Below, in pieces: positions 1-12,507 of a stretch of DNA of 64,000 nucleotides; position 1 is the stretch's first letter; every line of letters begins with the position of its first letter. The notes below the pieces were generated by a model. It made no database searches. It saw only the letters and a program-made list of their open reading frames with translations, and had not been told where the DNA came from. The DNA is from Dipteris shenzhenensis (Eukaryota; Polypodiophyta; Polypodiopsida; Gleicheniales). The stretch lies in the NCBI GenBank assembly GCA_047967505.1, contig CM106538.1; one strand, 5' to 3'. The position numbers and the translations under genes were made by a program.

Positions 1-345
1 AGAAAGTATGTGTGATTACATATGACTAAATGTACTATCTTGCTGCTCTGATGTATCTCAAGACTCTTTTGGCTGCATTCCAATGAGACTATTTTGGATA
101 ACATAAGGTATTAGAGCACAAAGGATATTGTGCCTATGTTTGTATTCTATCTCTTCTATTGAGTTGCAGACGATGCTAGGAGATAGGTGGCCAAGATGGC
201 ATGAGAAGAAGCAAACTTTTTTTCTTGTCCCATATTGTGGGAAGGGGTTGGCATCAATGGGGTTAGAGGATTTGTAACTTGGGTCTTCTAGGAGAAGTTT
301 ATTCTCTTCCTACTTTCCCCTCGCTCTGCTATTTGCCCATTTGAT

Positions 346-552
346 TTATGGATAGCCTGTCCAAGGGACACTGAGTAAGAAGACCCTTCGATCCTTTGAT
401 TCTGCCTTTGACCTGGATTGACGTAGATGATTTTTCTCAACTTCAACCATTGTGTATTGCATATGGCCATAGAGCCTTGCTTTGATCAAATTGTCATGTC
501 TAGTGAAGACCCCCACATCTTTTGTGGCTTTGTACATTGCATCAAGCCACAA
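346..552 (-). CDS. Unrecognised small ORF recurring in all three units
   Basis: A 68-codon reverse-strand ORF beginning MWLDAMYKATKDVGVF. Its first ~45 residues recur nearly unchanged at 34648-34872 and 53110-53334. After about residue 53 the reading differs from those copies, through one extra T there (ACTTGAG against ACTGAG here). I recognise no family. The recurrence follows from duplication of the unit and does not prove coding. It could be a fragment of a captured gene or chance. Confidence 0.2.
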   Translation of the reverse strand: MWLDAMYKATKDVGVFTRHDNLIKARLYGHMQYTMVEVEKNHLRQSRSKAESKDRRVFLLSVPWTGYP

Positions 553-1832
553 GCCTCAAGTCGCCTCAAGTAGCATAACTACTTCTTGCTCCATAACGTT
601 CCTGCCTATAGTTCTAGGCTGTACCGCCCTTTTCAAGTCATAAGCCTTGATGATTAGAAGGTTATCTATACTTTCTATAGCTTTGTCTTTCCCTTTTCGT
701 GAGTAACATGCATCATAGCTTCTTCATTCCACAAAGCCATGTGCAAATACATTTGCTAAAGACACAATTCTAAGATCTACTCCTTAGTGAGTGAATCTAT
801 TTTATTTTTTCCCATTCGAGATGGATTACTCCATGTCCTTAAATGCTAGATGAGAATGGTTTTAAATGCATAAGTTCCATCAAGGCTGCACTTTTTATAA
901 GCTCATGTAGTTTTGGCAAAAGTAACAACATCCATCCTTAAAGCATGAGTGCAATGTCTTCATAGAAAGGACAAATGGAGCATAGAAACAACAAAGTCTT
1001 CATTAGAAGACCAAAATTCATAAGCCTTAGATAACATGGAGCATATATGATCACACAATTCCATTTGATTTGATTTTGGATAGGTCATTTGAACCTACTC
1101 AAGAATAGCATCAATTTTGATTCAAATTACTACTTAAATTGGGACATGAGCTCATCTACAATAGTGAGTTGAACTTTAAACATGTTGTGGAGGTAGCTCT
1201 ATCGGGTCATTGTTTCCTTGGGTGTAGCCTTTTTTGGTGATGTTCATGGACTTTTCTGTATATAGGTATCTTGCATGACCCATAACTTATGCTTTGCTCA
1301 ACGAAATTCAGCAAACTTTGTCTTCAAGTTGTAATACACAAACATGAAAGCAAAAAATTATGTAATAAGGATTTGGAACAAGTGCTATGTTTCATGTGAA
1401 GCATGCATCCTGAAGACCATAGGATATAACAATTTATTCAAAAACATCAAAATTTTATTCTATAGATACATGCAACCCAATAATCATTCAAAAGTACACT
1501 ATGTGAGCTTCTCCTCAACCCAAGGATGCACCTAAATGAGATCATTATGGATGGGTTAATGGGGCCTCCAATGTTGTGCTAAAGTGATGCATACCCATTT
1601 GAGGGCGTGCTCCATAACTTTTTTTTGATTTGTTGAAAACCAAAACGGATTGAAAACTTGGAATCCAAACTATTGGGACAAGTGCATGGTGGTCTTAAAA
1701 CGTTGATAGTTGATGGTATTGGTATCTAGATTCACCCTAAAATGGAAGAAGTTGGAAAGTGCAATTTGTGCATGTGCAAATATATTTTAATAAATCCAAC
1801 ACTATTTACAATTTTGAATTGTTTCTTTTTCC

Positions 1833-2207
1833 ATGCACTTACTTGCTATATGGCTCATAAGCATGCCAAAGGTCATTGCAATTAATAATACACAACATCA
1901 AACCCGATCGTGTGCCCTTTGGCCTATTTGTGTTTTGAAGCATTTTAGGGCACATTGCACTTGTTTGGGATATCCAAGTCTGCTGACGTGTATCACCGGA
2001 GGGGGAAAAACCAACGGCTTAAATTTTGCTACCCTCGTGAATTTTGAATTTTCACACCTCCCACCCATAAAATCTTGGAAGATTAAGTACCTGCAACCTG
2101 CCCCTGCCCTACGAATGCCCTACAACCCACACGCACCTCTACATGACCTTGCAAAGAATTTGGTTTTCCATTGTCTTCTTTCGGGTAAGTTGTCTTCTAA
2201 TCTTTGA
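1833..2207 (+). CDS. Unrecognised 124-codon ORF in region A
   Basis: Forward ORF beginning MHLLAIWLISMPKV, also open over 124 codons at 36180-36554 and cut to 107 codons by a TAG in unit 3 (54013-54336). No domain is recognised. A splice-donor-like GGTAAGT lies near its end at 2184-2190. It is only 35 bases from the acceptor-like TTACCAG at 2213-2219, and the two frames do not join, so I do not propose this as an intron. Probably non-coding or a gene relic. Confidence 0.18.
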   Translation: MHLLAIWLISMPKVIAINNTQHQTRSCALWPICVLKHFRAHCTCLGYPSLLTCITGGGKTNGLNFATLVNFEFSHLPPIKSWKIKYLQPAPALRMPYNPHAPLHDLAKNLVFHCLLSGKLSSNL

Positions 2208-2219
2208 TTACCTTACCAG

Positions 2220-2477
2220 ATAGCTTCTCCAAGTCTAATCAAGAATGTGGATCTTACCTTTACTAAAAGGCCAAAAGTGATTTGTCAATGTAGTGTACAA
2301 TATAGTTCAGAGCACAAGAAAAGGAGAGGCAGCCTAAGTGCAGAAGTCATTGCTACAGTGATGACGTTTTGGCATGAAAATACGAGAGTTTCTCCAAATA
2401 GAAAGGACATCTGTAAGAAGCAGACGGGATGCAAGGTGTTTGAGGAGCACATCATACACATGCTAAATATAACGCAG
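2220..2477 (+). pseudogene. Exon-like captured gene fragment, unit 1
   Basis: A 258-base open stretch (86 codons) bounded by acceptor-like TTACCAG and donor-like CAG|GTTAGT, with codon phase 0 at both ends. The peptide is basic and looks protein-like, including KKRRGSLSAEVIATVMTFWH and NTRVSPNRKDICKK. The same interval is open at 36567-36824 and frameshifted by a 10-base duplication at 54400-54667. I do not recognise the family. A captured cellular exon inside a retroelement-like unit is an inference from the borders and phase. No start codon or neighbouring exon is evident. Confidence 0.35.
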
Positions 2478-2660
2478 GTTAGTGGTGCCTAAACTAGCCC
2501 GGTGGTTGTCTGTGATTGAGCTTTGGGATAGCTTACTTGTTTCATTTCTTAAACTAGGCTTGGACTAAATGTGATTGTCCTAAACTAGCCTAGTGGTTGG
2601 AACATCATGCAACCGTAGGTTGGTTCAGCTCAATTGCTAGCTATGTGATTGTCCTGAACC

Positions 2661-2719
2661 GAGGATTACCAAAAAGCGAGCGAAGAAAAGTGAGCAGCCC
2701 CAAATAAGCGAGCAAGATT
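2661..2719 (+). repeat. Left terminal inverted repeat of the giant insertion
   Basis: Starts GAGGATTACC and contains AGCGAGCGAAGAAAAG and AATAAGCGAGCAAG. Its core (2675-2719) pairs with the reverse complement of 16242-16286 at about 38 of 45 positions, most mismatches being transitions. GAGG at the outer end also matches the inverted right end at the same spacing. Confidence 0.75.
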
Positions 2720-4740
2720 AAATAGGTTTCAAGCGAGCGAGAACCTCATCCAGCATCTTATTCCTCTCAATATCATTGGAACAATTGATGTGATCATAAG
2801 CAAATTAAACATATTCCAACAATGAAGGCATGCCTGAAACTCACAATTAACTTCTCTTTCATCCCCATACTATCAATTTGAGTCGTTGTGGAGAGGTAGA
2901 GACACAACAATACATAAAATTTGCGATAAAAAAAGCAAACACTACTCAGATTGAACATCCACACAGCAAGATAATGATAGATCACAATGTAGAATATATG
3001 ACTGAAAATATGTAAACATGATCATGTGCTACATATACATATCATGTCTTTTATGCTTGCAGAAGATCATCCATACATTCGATCCAAAAACATGGAAACA
3101 GAACTAACTATGTCAAAAGAAAAAAAATACATTTTCATCATAAGGATTAATTTTGCTTAGTGAAAATACCTATGTAATCTGGACAATACCATGCTTTAAA
3201 AAACTTAGGGAGCCAAAAAAGGATTTTAGCCCTCCATATTTCTATTATGACCAATGTCTGAATGATAGTTCTATCGGAACTAGAAATGAATGCATCTAAC
3301 CACTATGTTGAGTGCTCATCCAGTATCTTATAGACTATTATGTTAAAGTCAATACGTGACCACAAACTCAAGCATAAGAGGAGCATGATTCAAGTGAAAT
3401 AATTGGCAAAGACACTCGGTAACTAGTATCCTACTGCATCTAACGAAAAATATGCACCAGGCATTAACAAGCTTTTATTTCCACCCGTATAAGCAAACTC
3501 GTATCTTGTAGTATGAAAAACTTTAAGGAAAACATTTCACTTAATGCATCAGTTAAGCCAGTGACTACTCATCATGCACAATCAAACAATCATCAAGGAA
3601 AGTCTAGTCAATCAAGTTGAAGCAAAAAACCAAATATCTATTCGGATCTATGCCGTGGTGTATCCGCCAACCATGAGTAGCAAAAGAACCTATGAAAAAA
3701 GCAAAATAGGGATTATGCCACTCTACCATGATCACTTCCATGCTACAAATAAGGGAATACATAGTCATTTTAGGGTACTTTTAGGGTTCATTCCCAACCA
3801 CTAAAAAGAGAGCCAATGCTATCTATTTGTATTCATAAAATCTTTATGAACATTATCATGTTCAATATAAGGATAGGAGCCGGCTCAATGGGTAGTCTTA
3901 AACAAATATAAATACTATTCAAATTTTAACCTTATGCAAAAGCTTTTTTTTTAACACAAAGTAAAACTTGATTATACATATAGATGGGAATCAGGTCACT
4001 TTTGTAAGTATGTATTTAGTAATTAAGTTGAAAATATTCCCTTAGAAAAATAGCTCAATCAACATAGTACCCATATTATATATCCAAAATTTACAAGATC
4101 TCATTCATACCATTAGATTGTTTTCATCACTTGTCATCAGTACTAACCTCAATTGGCATTATGTATTTGGGTCAAAATAGTTTTTAGTATAGGATATAAT
4201 GGAGCAATACATTTATGTAATATCTAGTGATCATAGTTTCTAATATAGGATAAAATGGAGCATAGAGTAATGTTGTCATTCAAAAATGATAATATACCTT
4301 CCTTGACCATATACAAGTATCATGCATTCATAAAAAAAGTTAGTCATAAACTGCAATATAATGTGCCCATAATGCATGTACATTAAATCTTCACATGTTA
4401 GAATGTGAGAAAGGGAATAATTTAACTATGAAATCAGGGATCAATGTAGGAAATGGTCTTCTATGCACACATATATGCTAAGGGTCCATCTAATACAATA
4501 TTGGAAATTGATGTGAGTATAAGTGTATGCATCCATCGGTGATGTATATGAGTGTATGCATCCATTTGTGATGTATATTGTTGTACTAATCCATGGTGCT
4601 TTACGGCTTGAGTTGTTTGTAGCACAATTAATCACAACAATTTTGTATTTTTTAAAAGAAAAATGCCATAAACATTTCATGCTGCAAAATACACACAAAA
4701 AAATGGCATTTGTAGCATTAATCCAAGAATTTCCTACAAG
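2720..4740. other. No gene seen; AT-rich interior of the giant insertion
   Basis: Only short ORFs (under 80 codons) without recognisable motifs. A 36-base phrase with GTATGCATCCAT and GTGATGTATAT is tandemly duplicated near 4525-4580. Otherwise featureless. Confidence 0.6.
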
Positions 4741-4744
4741 CAAT

Positions 4745-4960
4745 CTCCATCCCTCCCTTTCTTGCTTACTCTTTCGGCCACCTCCACCCTCTTGTTGCCC
4801 TTCAAGACTGCCTCTTGCCTCCTCGCCTCCTTGCTTCCTCACCTCCTCACCTCCTTGCTTCTTTGCCTTCTCACCTCCTTGCATCATGCTTGTTGCTGGC
4901 AATTCCAAGGCTGTCCCTCCCCTCATTGGCCAGCTCCTCTACTCCTCACATCATCCTTCT
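4745..4960. repeat. Pyrimidine-rich (CCTCCTTGC-like) tract
   Basis: Dominated by repeats of CACCTCCT and CCTCCTTGCTT on the + strand. This asymmetric composition keeps several frames open at once (154, 72 and 74 codons forward, 161 reverse), so those ORFs are compositional and not genes. Confidence 0.7.
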
Positions 4961-4993
4961 CCTCATTTTGGTGTCTCTAATGAATAGCTTGGG

Positions 4994-5082
4994 GGTCTTG
5001 TTTTTGGAGGGGGGAAGCATAAGAATGGCAACACCTTAATGCGCTGTCATTTTTTGTGCTTTTGCCACCCAAAAACAAGACC
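4994..5082. repeat. Short inverted repeat (14-bp arms)
   Basis: GGTCTTGTTTTTGG (4994-5007) pairs exactly with CCAAAAACAAGACC (5069-5082). The loop includes AATGCGCTGTCATTTTTT, which resembles the core phrases of the satellite array that follows. It directly abuts the longer hairpin at 5083. Confidence 0.75.
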
Positions 5083-5199
5083 TGCAAAGCCCTTGCTTAA
5101 GCTTGAATGAGCCTCTTGATTTTGGGCGTGTTAAGCCATTTTTGACCATTATACCCCCAAAATCAAGAGGCTCATTCAAGCTTAAGCAAGGGCTTTGCA
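5083..5199. repeat. Perfect 44-bp inverted repeat (hairpin)
   Basis: Left arm 5083-5126 and right arm 5156-5199 are exact reverse complements (start TGCAAAGCCCTTGC, inner end TTGATTTTGGG) around a 29-base spacer. The arm includes CTTGATTTTGGG, also present in every module of the downstream satellite array, so this may be an outlying relative of that family. A transcript would fold into a long uninterrupted stem. Confidence 0.85.
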
Positions 5200-5744
5200 A
5201 GCATTGCAAGTCCAGTAAATGAAATCAATCAGATTAGGAATTGGCAAACTCAATTTGGGAATGGTCAGAAATACTTTGTCTTTGAATAATGCCTTGGATC
5301 ATGGGATGGGGTCCCATGAACCTGCTGCCTATGACGACGAATGGTTCTACCCTCGACTAAAGGTGACGTGTGTAGTAGTAAAAGGATAGCCCTCATGGAA
5401 TCTCTAAGGGGTCTTGATTTTGGCCATGATTTGCACATTCTAGCACTTGAGCCATATATCAATTTCCAACACTTGAGGCATATAGTGGCTTTGCCCACGC
5501 AATGTTTCCAGCTACAATCCAAGCCTCAAGCAATCTCATATTCTGTATCCAGAGACATCATGAGGGGTAGAGCCTCTTTTTGGTAGTCTCACTAGCAATA
5601 TGTATTGAAAAAAAAATGTATTCAATTATTATATTCTTCCTTGCTATATGAATGCTCTTAATGCATCCAAATTGTAGAACTACTTCAATACTACTTCTTA
5701 GTTATATTGTATAATAACCTCTATATGTATGCTCGTGAGACAAC
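5200..5744. other. No gene seen between hairpins
   Basis: Contains opposing 81- and 85-codon ORFs (5341-5586 forward, 5265-5522 reverse) over the same DNA with no recognisable motif. I treat both as chance. Confidence 0.5.
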
Positions 5745-5820
5745 AAAAAAGAGACCTGGCAACCCAAAAATGATAGTGCATTGATGCGCTGCCATTTTTG
5801 GGCTACTAGGCCTCTTTTTT
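5745..5820. repeat. Inverted repeat heading the satellite array
   Basis: Left arm 5745-5772 (AAAAAAGAGACCTGG...) and right arm 5793-5820 (...TAGGCCTCTTTTTT) pair at 24 of 28 positions around a spacer with GATGCGCTG. The outer bases continue directly into the first half-module of the array. Confidence 0.7.
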
Positions 5821-6474
5821 AATGTTTCCTGAACATAAGAACAAGCACTTGTGTTCCTTACCTTTCTTTCCAATGGGGGTTTTGATTTTGGGGGTGTATG
5901 CCAAAAATTGATAAACAACATTATTTGATGCATATAGTTTTATTAAATCGATAAATTGGGCATGAAAACATCTAAATTGGCTCTTGCCATTTGATTTGAT
6001 GTATGACATGACCCCATTTGAATTTGTAATTCCAAAGATATGGGGTCTTACTTTTAGGGCTTGAATGCCTAAAATAGGCAGCGCGCCAATGCACTGCCTA
6101 TTTCATACATTTAGGCCTCAAAAGTAGGACCCCATGTAGGACCAAATGAGGTCCTACTTTTGAGGCCTAAATGCATGAAATAGGCAGCACATTGACAAGC
6201 TACCTATTTCAGGAATTTAGGTCCTAAAAGTAGGACCCCGTATCTTTGGACTTACAAATCCCAATGGGATCATGTCCTATATCAAATCGAATGGCAAGAG
6301 TCAATTTAGATGGTTTTCATGCCTGATTTCTCCATCAATCAAAACTGTATGCATAAATATATACATCAAGATATGCATCAATATATGCATCAATATATAC
6401 ATATGTATGTATGTATATGTATATATATATATATATATAGATACATACATACATACATACATACATGTGTGTGT

Positions 6475-6476
<2 letters not shown>

Positions 6477-6520
<44 letters not shown>
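6477..6520. repeat. (AC)n microsatellite
   Basis: Uninterrupted AC dinucleotides in the core of the first module, flanked by TATG and CATA runs. A shorter, interrupted AC tract sits in the equivalent place near 8540-8590. Confidence 0.95.
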
Positions 6521-6527
<7 letters not shown>

Positions 6528-7172
6528 CACATATAGATATATATGTATGTATATACATACATATATACATACTTACATACATACAGCAAAATGGGGGTCT
6601 TGATTTTGGGGGGGGTATGCCAAAAATTGATAAACAACATTATTTGATGAATATAGTTTTAGTTGATGGAGAAAATGGACATGAAAACCATCTAAATTGG
6701 ATCTTGCCATCCAATTTGATATATGACATGAACCCATTCGGATATGCAAGTCCAAGGATATGGGGTGCTACTTTTAGGGTCTGAATGCCTAAAATAGGCA
6801 ACGCGTTAACGCGCTGCCTATTTCATGCATTTAGGCCTCAAAAGTAGGACCCCATTGGCAACACAATGGGGTCCTACTTTTGAGGCCTAAATGCATGAAA
6901 TAGGCAGCGCGTTTGTTGCCAATGGGGTCCTACTTTTGAGGCCTAAATGCATAAAATAGGCAGTGCGTTAACGCGCTGCCTATTTCAGGCATTCAGGCCT
7001 TAAAAGTAGGACCCCGTATCTTTGGACTTACAAATCCAAATGGCGTCATGTCATATATCAAATCAAATGGCAAGAGCCAATTTAGATGATTTTCATGTCC
7101 ATTTTCTCCATATATCAAAATTGTATGCATCAATATATACATCAATATATACAAATATGCATCAACATATAC

Positions 7173-7231
<59 letters not shown>

Positions 7232-8343
7232 TGTATGTATGTACATGCATATATATACATACATACATACATACAAACATTAAAACTAAGACCCCATTGG
7301 TTTCCCATGTCATGCATTTTGTTGTCTCTTGAGCATAACAACAAGCACTTGTGTTCTTTACCTTTCTTTGCAATGGGGGTCTTGATTTTGGGGGGGTATG
7401 CCAAAAATTGATCAACAACATTATTTGATGAATATAGTTTTAGTTGATGGAGAAAATGGACATGAAAACCATCTAAATTGGCTCTTGCCGTTTGATTTGA
7501 TATATGACATGACCCCATTTGGATATGCAAGTCCAAAGATACGGGGTGCTACTTTTAGGGCCTGAATGCCTAAAATAGGGGGTTGCCAATGGGGTCCTAC
7601 TTTTGAGGCCTAAATGCATGAAATAGGCAGCGCGTTGACGCGCTCCCTATTTTAGCCATTCAGGCCCTAAAAGTAGTACCCCGTATCTTTGGACTTGCAT
7701 ATCCAAATGGGGTCATGTCATATATCAAATCAAACGGCAAGAGCCAATTTAGATGGTTTTCATGTCCATTTTCTCCATATATCAAAATTGTATGCATCAA
7801 TATATACATCAATATATACATATATGCATCAACATATACATAAATACATATATGTATATATATATATATATATATATGTATATGTATATGTATGTATGTA
7901 TGTATGTATATGCATATATATACATACATACATACATACAAACATCAAAAGTAAGACCCCATTGGTTTCCCATGTCATGCATTTTGTTGTCTCATGAGCA
8001 TAATAACAAGCACTTGTGTTCTTTACCTTTCTTTGCAATGGGGGTCTTGATTTTGGGGGGGTATGCCAAAAATTGATCAAAAACATTATTTGATGTATAT
8101 AGTTTTAGTTGATGGAGAAAATGGACATGAAAACCATCTAAAGTGGATCTTGCCGTTCGATTTGATTTATGACATGACCCCATTTGGATATGCAAGTCCA
8201 AAGATACGGGGTACTACTTTTAGGGCCTGAATGGCTAAAATAGGCAGCGCGTTAACGCGCTGTCTATTTCATGCATTTAGGCCTTAAAACTAGGACCCCA
8301 TTGTGTTGCCAATGGGGTCCTACTTTTGAGGCCTAAATGCATG

Positions 8344-8375
8344 AAATAGGTAGCACGTTAACGTGCTACCTATTT
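8344..8375. repeat. Perfect 32-bp palindrome in the array core
   Basis: Perfect self-complementary stretch centred on CACGTTAACGTG. Sister modules read GCGCGTTAACGCGC at this place (for example 8245-8258 and 11800-11813), so both arms changed together here. Near 11905 one arm has changed and the other has not. Confidence 0.9.
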
Positions 8376-8489
8376 TAGGCATTCAGGCCCTAAAAGTAGG
8401 ACCCCATCATAGATGGTTTTCATGTCCATTTTCTCCATATATCAAAATTGTATGCATCAATATATACATGTATGCATCAACATATACAT

Positions 8490-8563
<74 letters not shown>

Positions 8564-9180
8564 ACACACACACATGCACACACACACATATATACACATA
8601 TAGATATATATGTATGTATATACATACATATATACATACTTATATACATACAACAAAATTAGGACTTACAAATCCAAATGGGGTATGCCAAAAATTGATC
8701 AACAACATTATTTGATGTATATAGTTTTAGTTGATGGAGAAAATGGACATGAAAACCATCTAAATTGGATCTTGCCATTCGATTTGATATATGACATGAC
8801 CCCATTCGGATATGCAAGTCCAAAGATACGGGGTGCTACTTTTAGGGCCTGAATGCCTAAAATAGGGAGCGCGTCAACGCGCTGCCTATTTCATGCATTT
8901 AGGCCTCAAAAGTAGGACCCCATTGTGTTGCCAATGGGGTCCTACTTTTGAGGCCTAAATGCATGAAATAGGCAGCACGTTGACGCGCTCCCTATTTTAG
9001 GCATTCAGGCCCTAAAAGTAGGACCCCGTATCTTTGGACTTACAAATCCAAATGGGGTCATGTCATATATCAAATCAAACGGCAAGAGCCAATTTAGATG
9101 ATTTTCATGTCCATTTTCTCCATATATCCAAATTGTATGCATCAACATATACATCAATATATACATATATGCATCAACAT

Positions 9181-9290
<110 letters not shown>

Positions 9291-9945
9291 GCATATATAT
9301 ACATACATACATACATGCAAACATTAAAAGTAAAACCCCATTGGTTTCCCATGTCATGCATTTTGTTGTCTCATGAACATAAGAACAAGCACTTGTGTTC
9401 CTTACCTTTCTTTGCAATGGGGGTCTTGATTTTGGGGGGGTATGCCAAAAATTGATAAAAAACATTATTTGATGAATATAGTTTTAGTTGATGGAGAAAA
9501 TGGACATGAAAACCATCTAAATTGGATCTTGCCATTCGATTTGATATATGACATGACCCCATTCGGATATGCAAGTCCAAAGATACGGGGTGCTACTTTT
9601 AGGGCCTGAATGCCTAAAATAGGGAGCGCGTCAACGCGCTGCTTATTTCATGCATTTAGGCCTCAAAAGTAGGACCCCATTGGGTTGTCAATGGGGTCCT
9701 ACTTTTGAGGCCTAAATGCATGAAATAGGCAGCGCGTTGACACGCTCCCTATTTTAGGCATTTAGGCCCTAAAAGTAGGACCCCGTATCTTTGTACTTAC
9801 AAATCCAAATGGGGTCATGTCATATATCAAATCAAACGGCAAGAGCCAATTTAGATGATTTTCATGTCCATTTTCTCCATATATCAAAATTGTATGCATC
9901 AATATATACATCAATATATACATATATGCATCAACATATACATAA

Positions 9946-9983
<38 letters not shown>

Positions 9984-10699
9984 GTATGTATGTATGTATG
10001 CACATGCATATATATACATACATACATACATACAAACATCAAAAGTAAGATCCCATTGGTTTCCCATGTCATGCATTTTGTTGTCTCATGAGCATAAGAA
10101 CAAGCACTTGTGTTCTTTACCTTTCTTTGCAATGGGGGTCTTGATTTTGGGGGGGTATGCCAAAAATTGATCAACAACATTATTTGATGTATATAGTTTT
10201 AGTTGATGAAGAAAATGGACATGAAAACCATCTAAAGTGGATCTTGCCGTTCGATTTGATTTATGACATGACCCCATTCGGATATGCAAGTCCAAAGATA
10301 CGGGGTGCTACTTTTAGGGCCTAAATGCCTAAAATAGGGAGCGCGTCAACGCGCTGCCTATTTCATGCATTTAGGCCTCAAAAGTAGGACCCCATTGGCA
10401 ATAGGCCTCAAAAGTAGGACCCCATTGTGTTGCCAATGGGGTCCTACTTTTGAGGCCTAAATGCATGAAATAGGCAGCGCGTTGACGCGCTCCCTATTTT
10501 AGGCATTCAGGCCCTAAAAGTAGCACCCCGTATCTTTGGACTTACAAATCCAAATGGGGTCATGTCATATATCAAATCAAACGGCAAGAGCCAATTTAGA
10601 TGATTTTCATGTCCATTTTCTCCATATATCAAAATTGTATGCATCAACATATACATCAATATATACATATATGCATCAACATATACATACATACATATA

Positions 10700-10750
<51 letters not shown>

Positions 10751-11410
10751 GCATATATATACATACATACATACATGCAAACATTAAAAGTAAAACCCCA
10801 TTGGTTTCCCATGTCATGCATTTTGTTGTCTCATGAGCATAAGAACAAGCACTTGTGTTCCTTACCTTTCTTTGCAATGGGGGTCTTGATTTTGGGGGGG
10901 GTATGCCAAAAATTGATAAACAACATTATTTGATGAATATAGTTTTAGTTGATGGAGAAAATGGACATTAAAACCATCTAAATTGGATCTTGCCATTCGA
11001 TTTGATATATGACATGACCCCATTCGGATATGCAAGTCCAAAGATACGGGGTGCTACTTTTAGGGCCTGAATGCCTAAAATAGGGAGCGCGTCAACGCGC
11101 TGCCTATTTCATGCATTTAGGCCTCAAAAGTAGGACCCCATTGGGTTGCCAATGGGGTCCTACTTTTGAGGCCTAAATGCATGAAATAGGCAGCGCGTTG
11201 ACACGCTCCCTATTTTAGGCATTCAGGCCCTAAAAGTAGGACCCCGTATCTTTGGACTTACAAATCCAAATGGGGTCATGTCATATATCAAATCAAACGG
11301 CAAGAGCCAATTTAGATGATTTTCATGTCCATTTTCTCCATATATCAAAATTGTATGCATCAATATATACATCAATATATACATATATGCATCAACATAT
11401 ACATAAATAC

Positions 11411-11442
<32 letters not shown>

Positions 11443-12145
11443 ATGTATGTATGTATGTATGTACATGCATATATATACATACATACATACATACAAACAT
11501 CAAAAGTAAGACCCCATTGGTTTCCCATGTCATGCATTTTGTTGTCTCATGAGCATAAGAACAAGCACTTGTGTTCTTTACCTTTCTTTGCAATGGGGGT
11601 CTTGATTTTGGGGGGGTATGCCAAAAATTGATCAACAACATTATTTGATGTATATAGTTTTAGTTGATGGAGAAAATGGACATGAAAACCATCTAAAGTG
11701 GATCTTGCCGTTCGATTTGATTTATGACATGACCCCATTTGGATATGCAAGTCCAAAGATACGGGGTACTACTTTTAGGGCCTGAATGGCTAAAATAGGC
11801 AGCGCGTTAACGCGCTGTCTATTTCATGCATTTAGGCCTTAAAACTAGGACCCCATTGTGTTGCCAATGGGGTCCTACTTTTGAGGCCTAAATGCATGAA
11901 ATAGGTAGCGCGTTAACGTGCTACCTATTTTAGGCATTCAGGCCCTAAAAGTAGGACCCCATATCTTTGGACTTACAAATCCAAATAGGATCATGTCATA
12001 TATCAAATCGAACGACAAGAACCAATTTAGATGGTTTTCATGTCCATTTTCTCCATATATCAAAATTGTATGCATCAATATATACATCAATATATACATA
12101 TATGCATCAACATATACATATACATATATATATATATATATACAT

Positions 12146-12176
<31 letters not shown>

Positions 12177-12439
12177 TACATACATACATACATACAAACA
12201 TCAAAAGTAAGACCCCATTGGTTGCCTATGTCATGCATTTTGTTGTCTCATGAGCATAAGAACAAGCACTTGTGTTCCTTACCTTTCTTTGCAATGGGGG
12301 TCTTGATTTTGGTGGGGTATGCCAAAAATTGATCAACAACATTATTTGATGCATATAGTTTTAGTAGTTTTAGTACACATACATACATACATATGTGTGT
12401 GTGTACATACATACATGGATGCATGCATGCATGCATACA

Positions 12440-12470
<31 letters not shown>

Positions 12471-12507
12471 TGATGCATATCGTTTTACTAGATGGGGAAA
12501 ATAGGCC

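Larger units (their letters stand above)
1..2655. other. Region A of unit 1, left part, largely non-coding
   Basis: AT-rich sequence closely matching 32200-37010 (around a 2.2-kb insertion) and 52880-54850. It contains no recognisable complete gene. It holds one small reverse ORF, one forward ORF and one exon-like ORF that recur in the other units and are listed separately. From about 2490 it carries the first CCGGTGGTTG-type motifs. If the unit is an LTR-retrotransposon tandem, this is internal sequence between pol and the next LTR. Confidence 0.7.

Noticed and set aside
2184-2219. 35-base intron between GTAAGT and TTACCAG
   Set aside because: Too short for a normal plant intron, and the flanking frames do not join.
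4441-4987. 161-codon reverse ORF and 154-codon forward ORF
   Set aside because: Caused by a pyrimidine-rich tract with opposing open frames, low complexity, and no motif.
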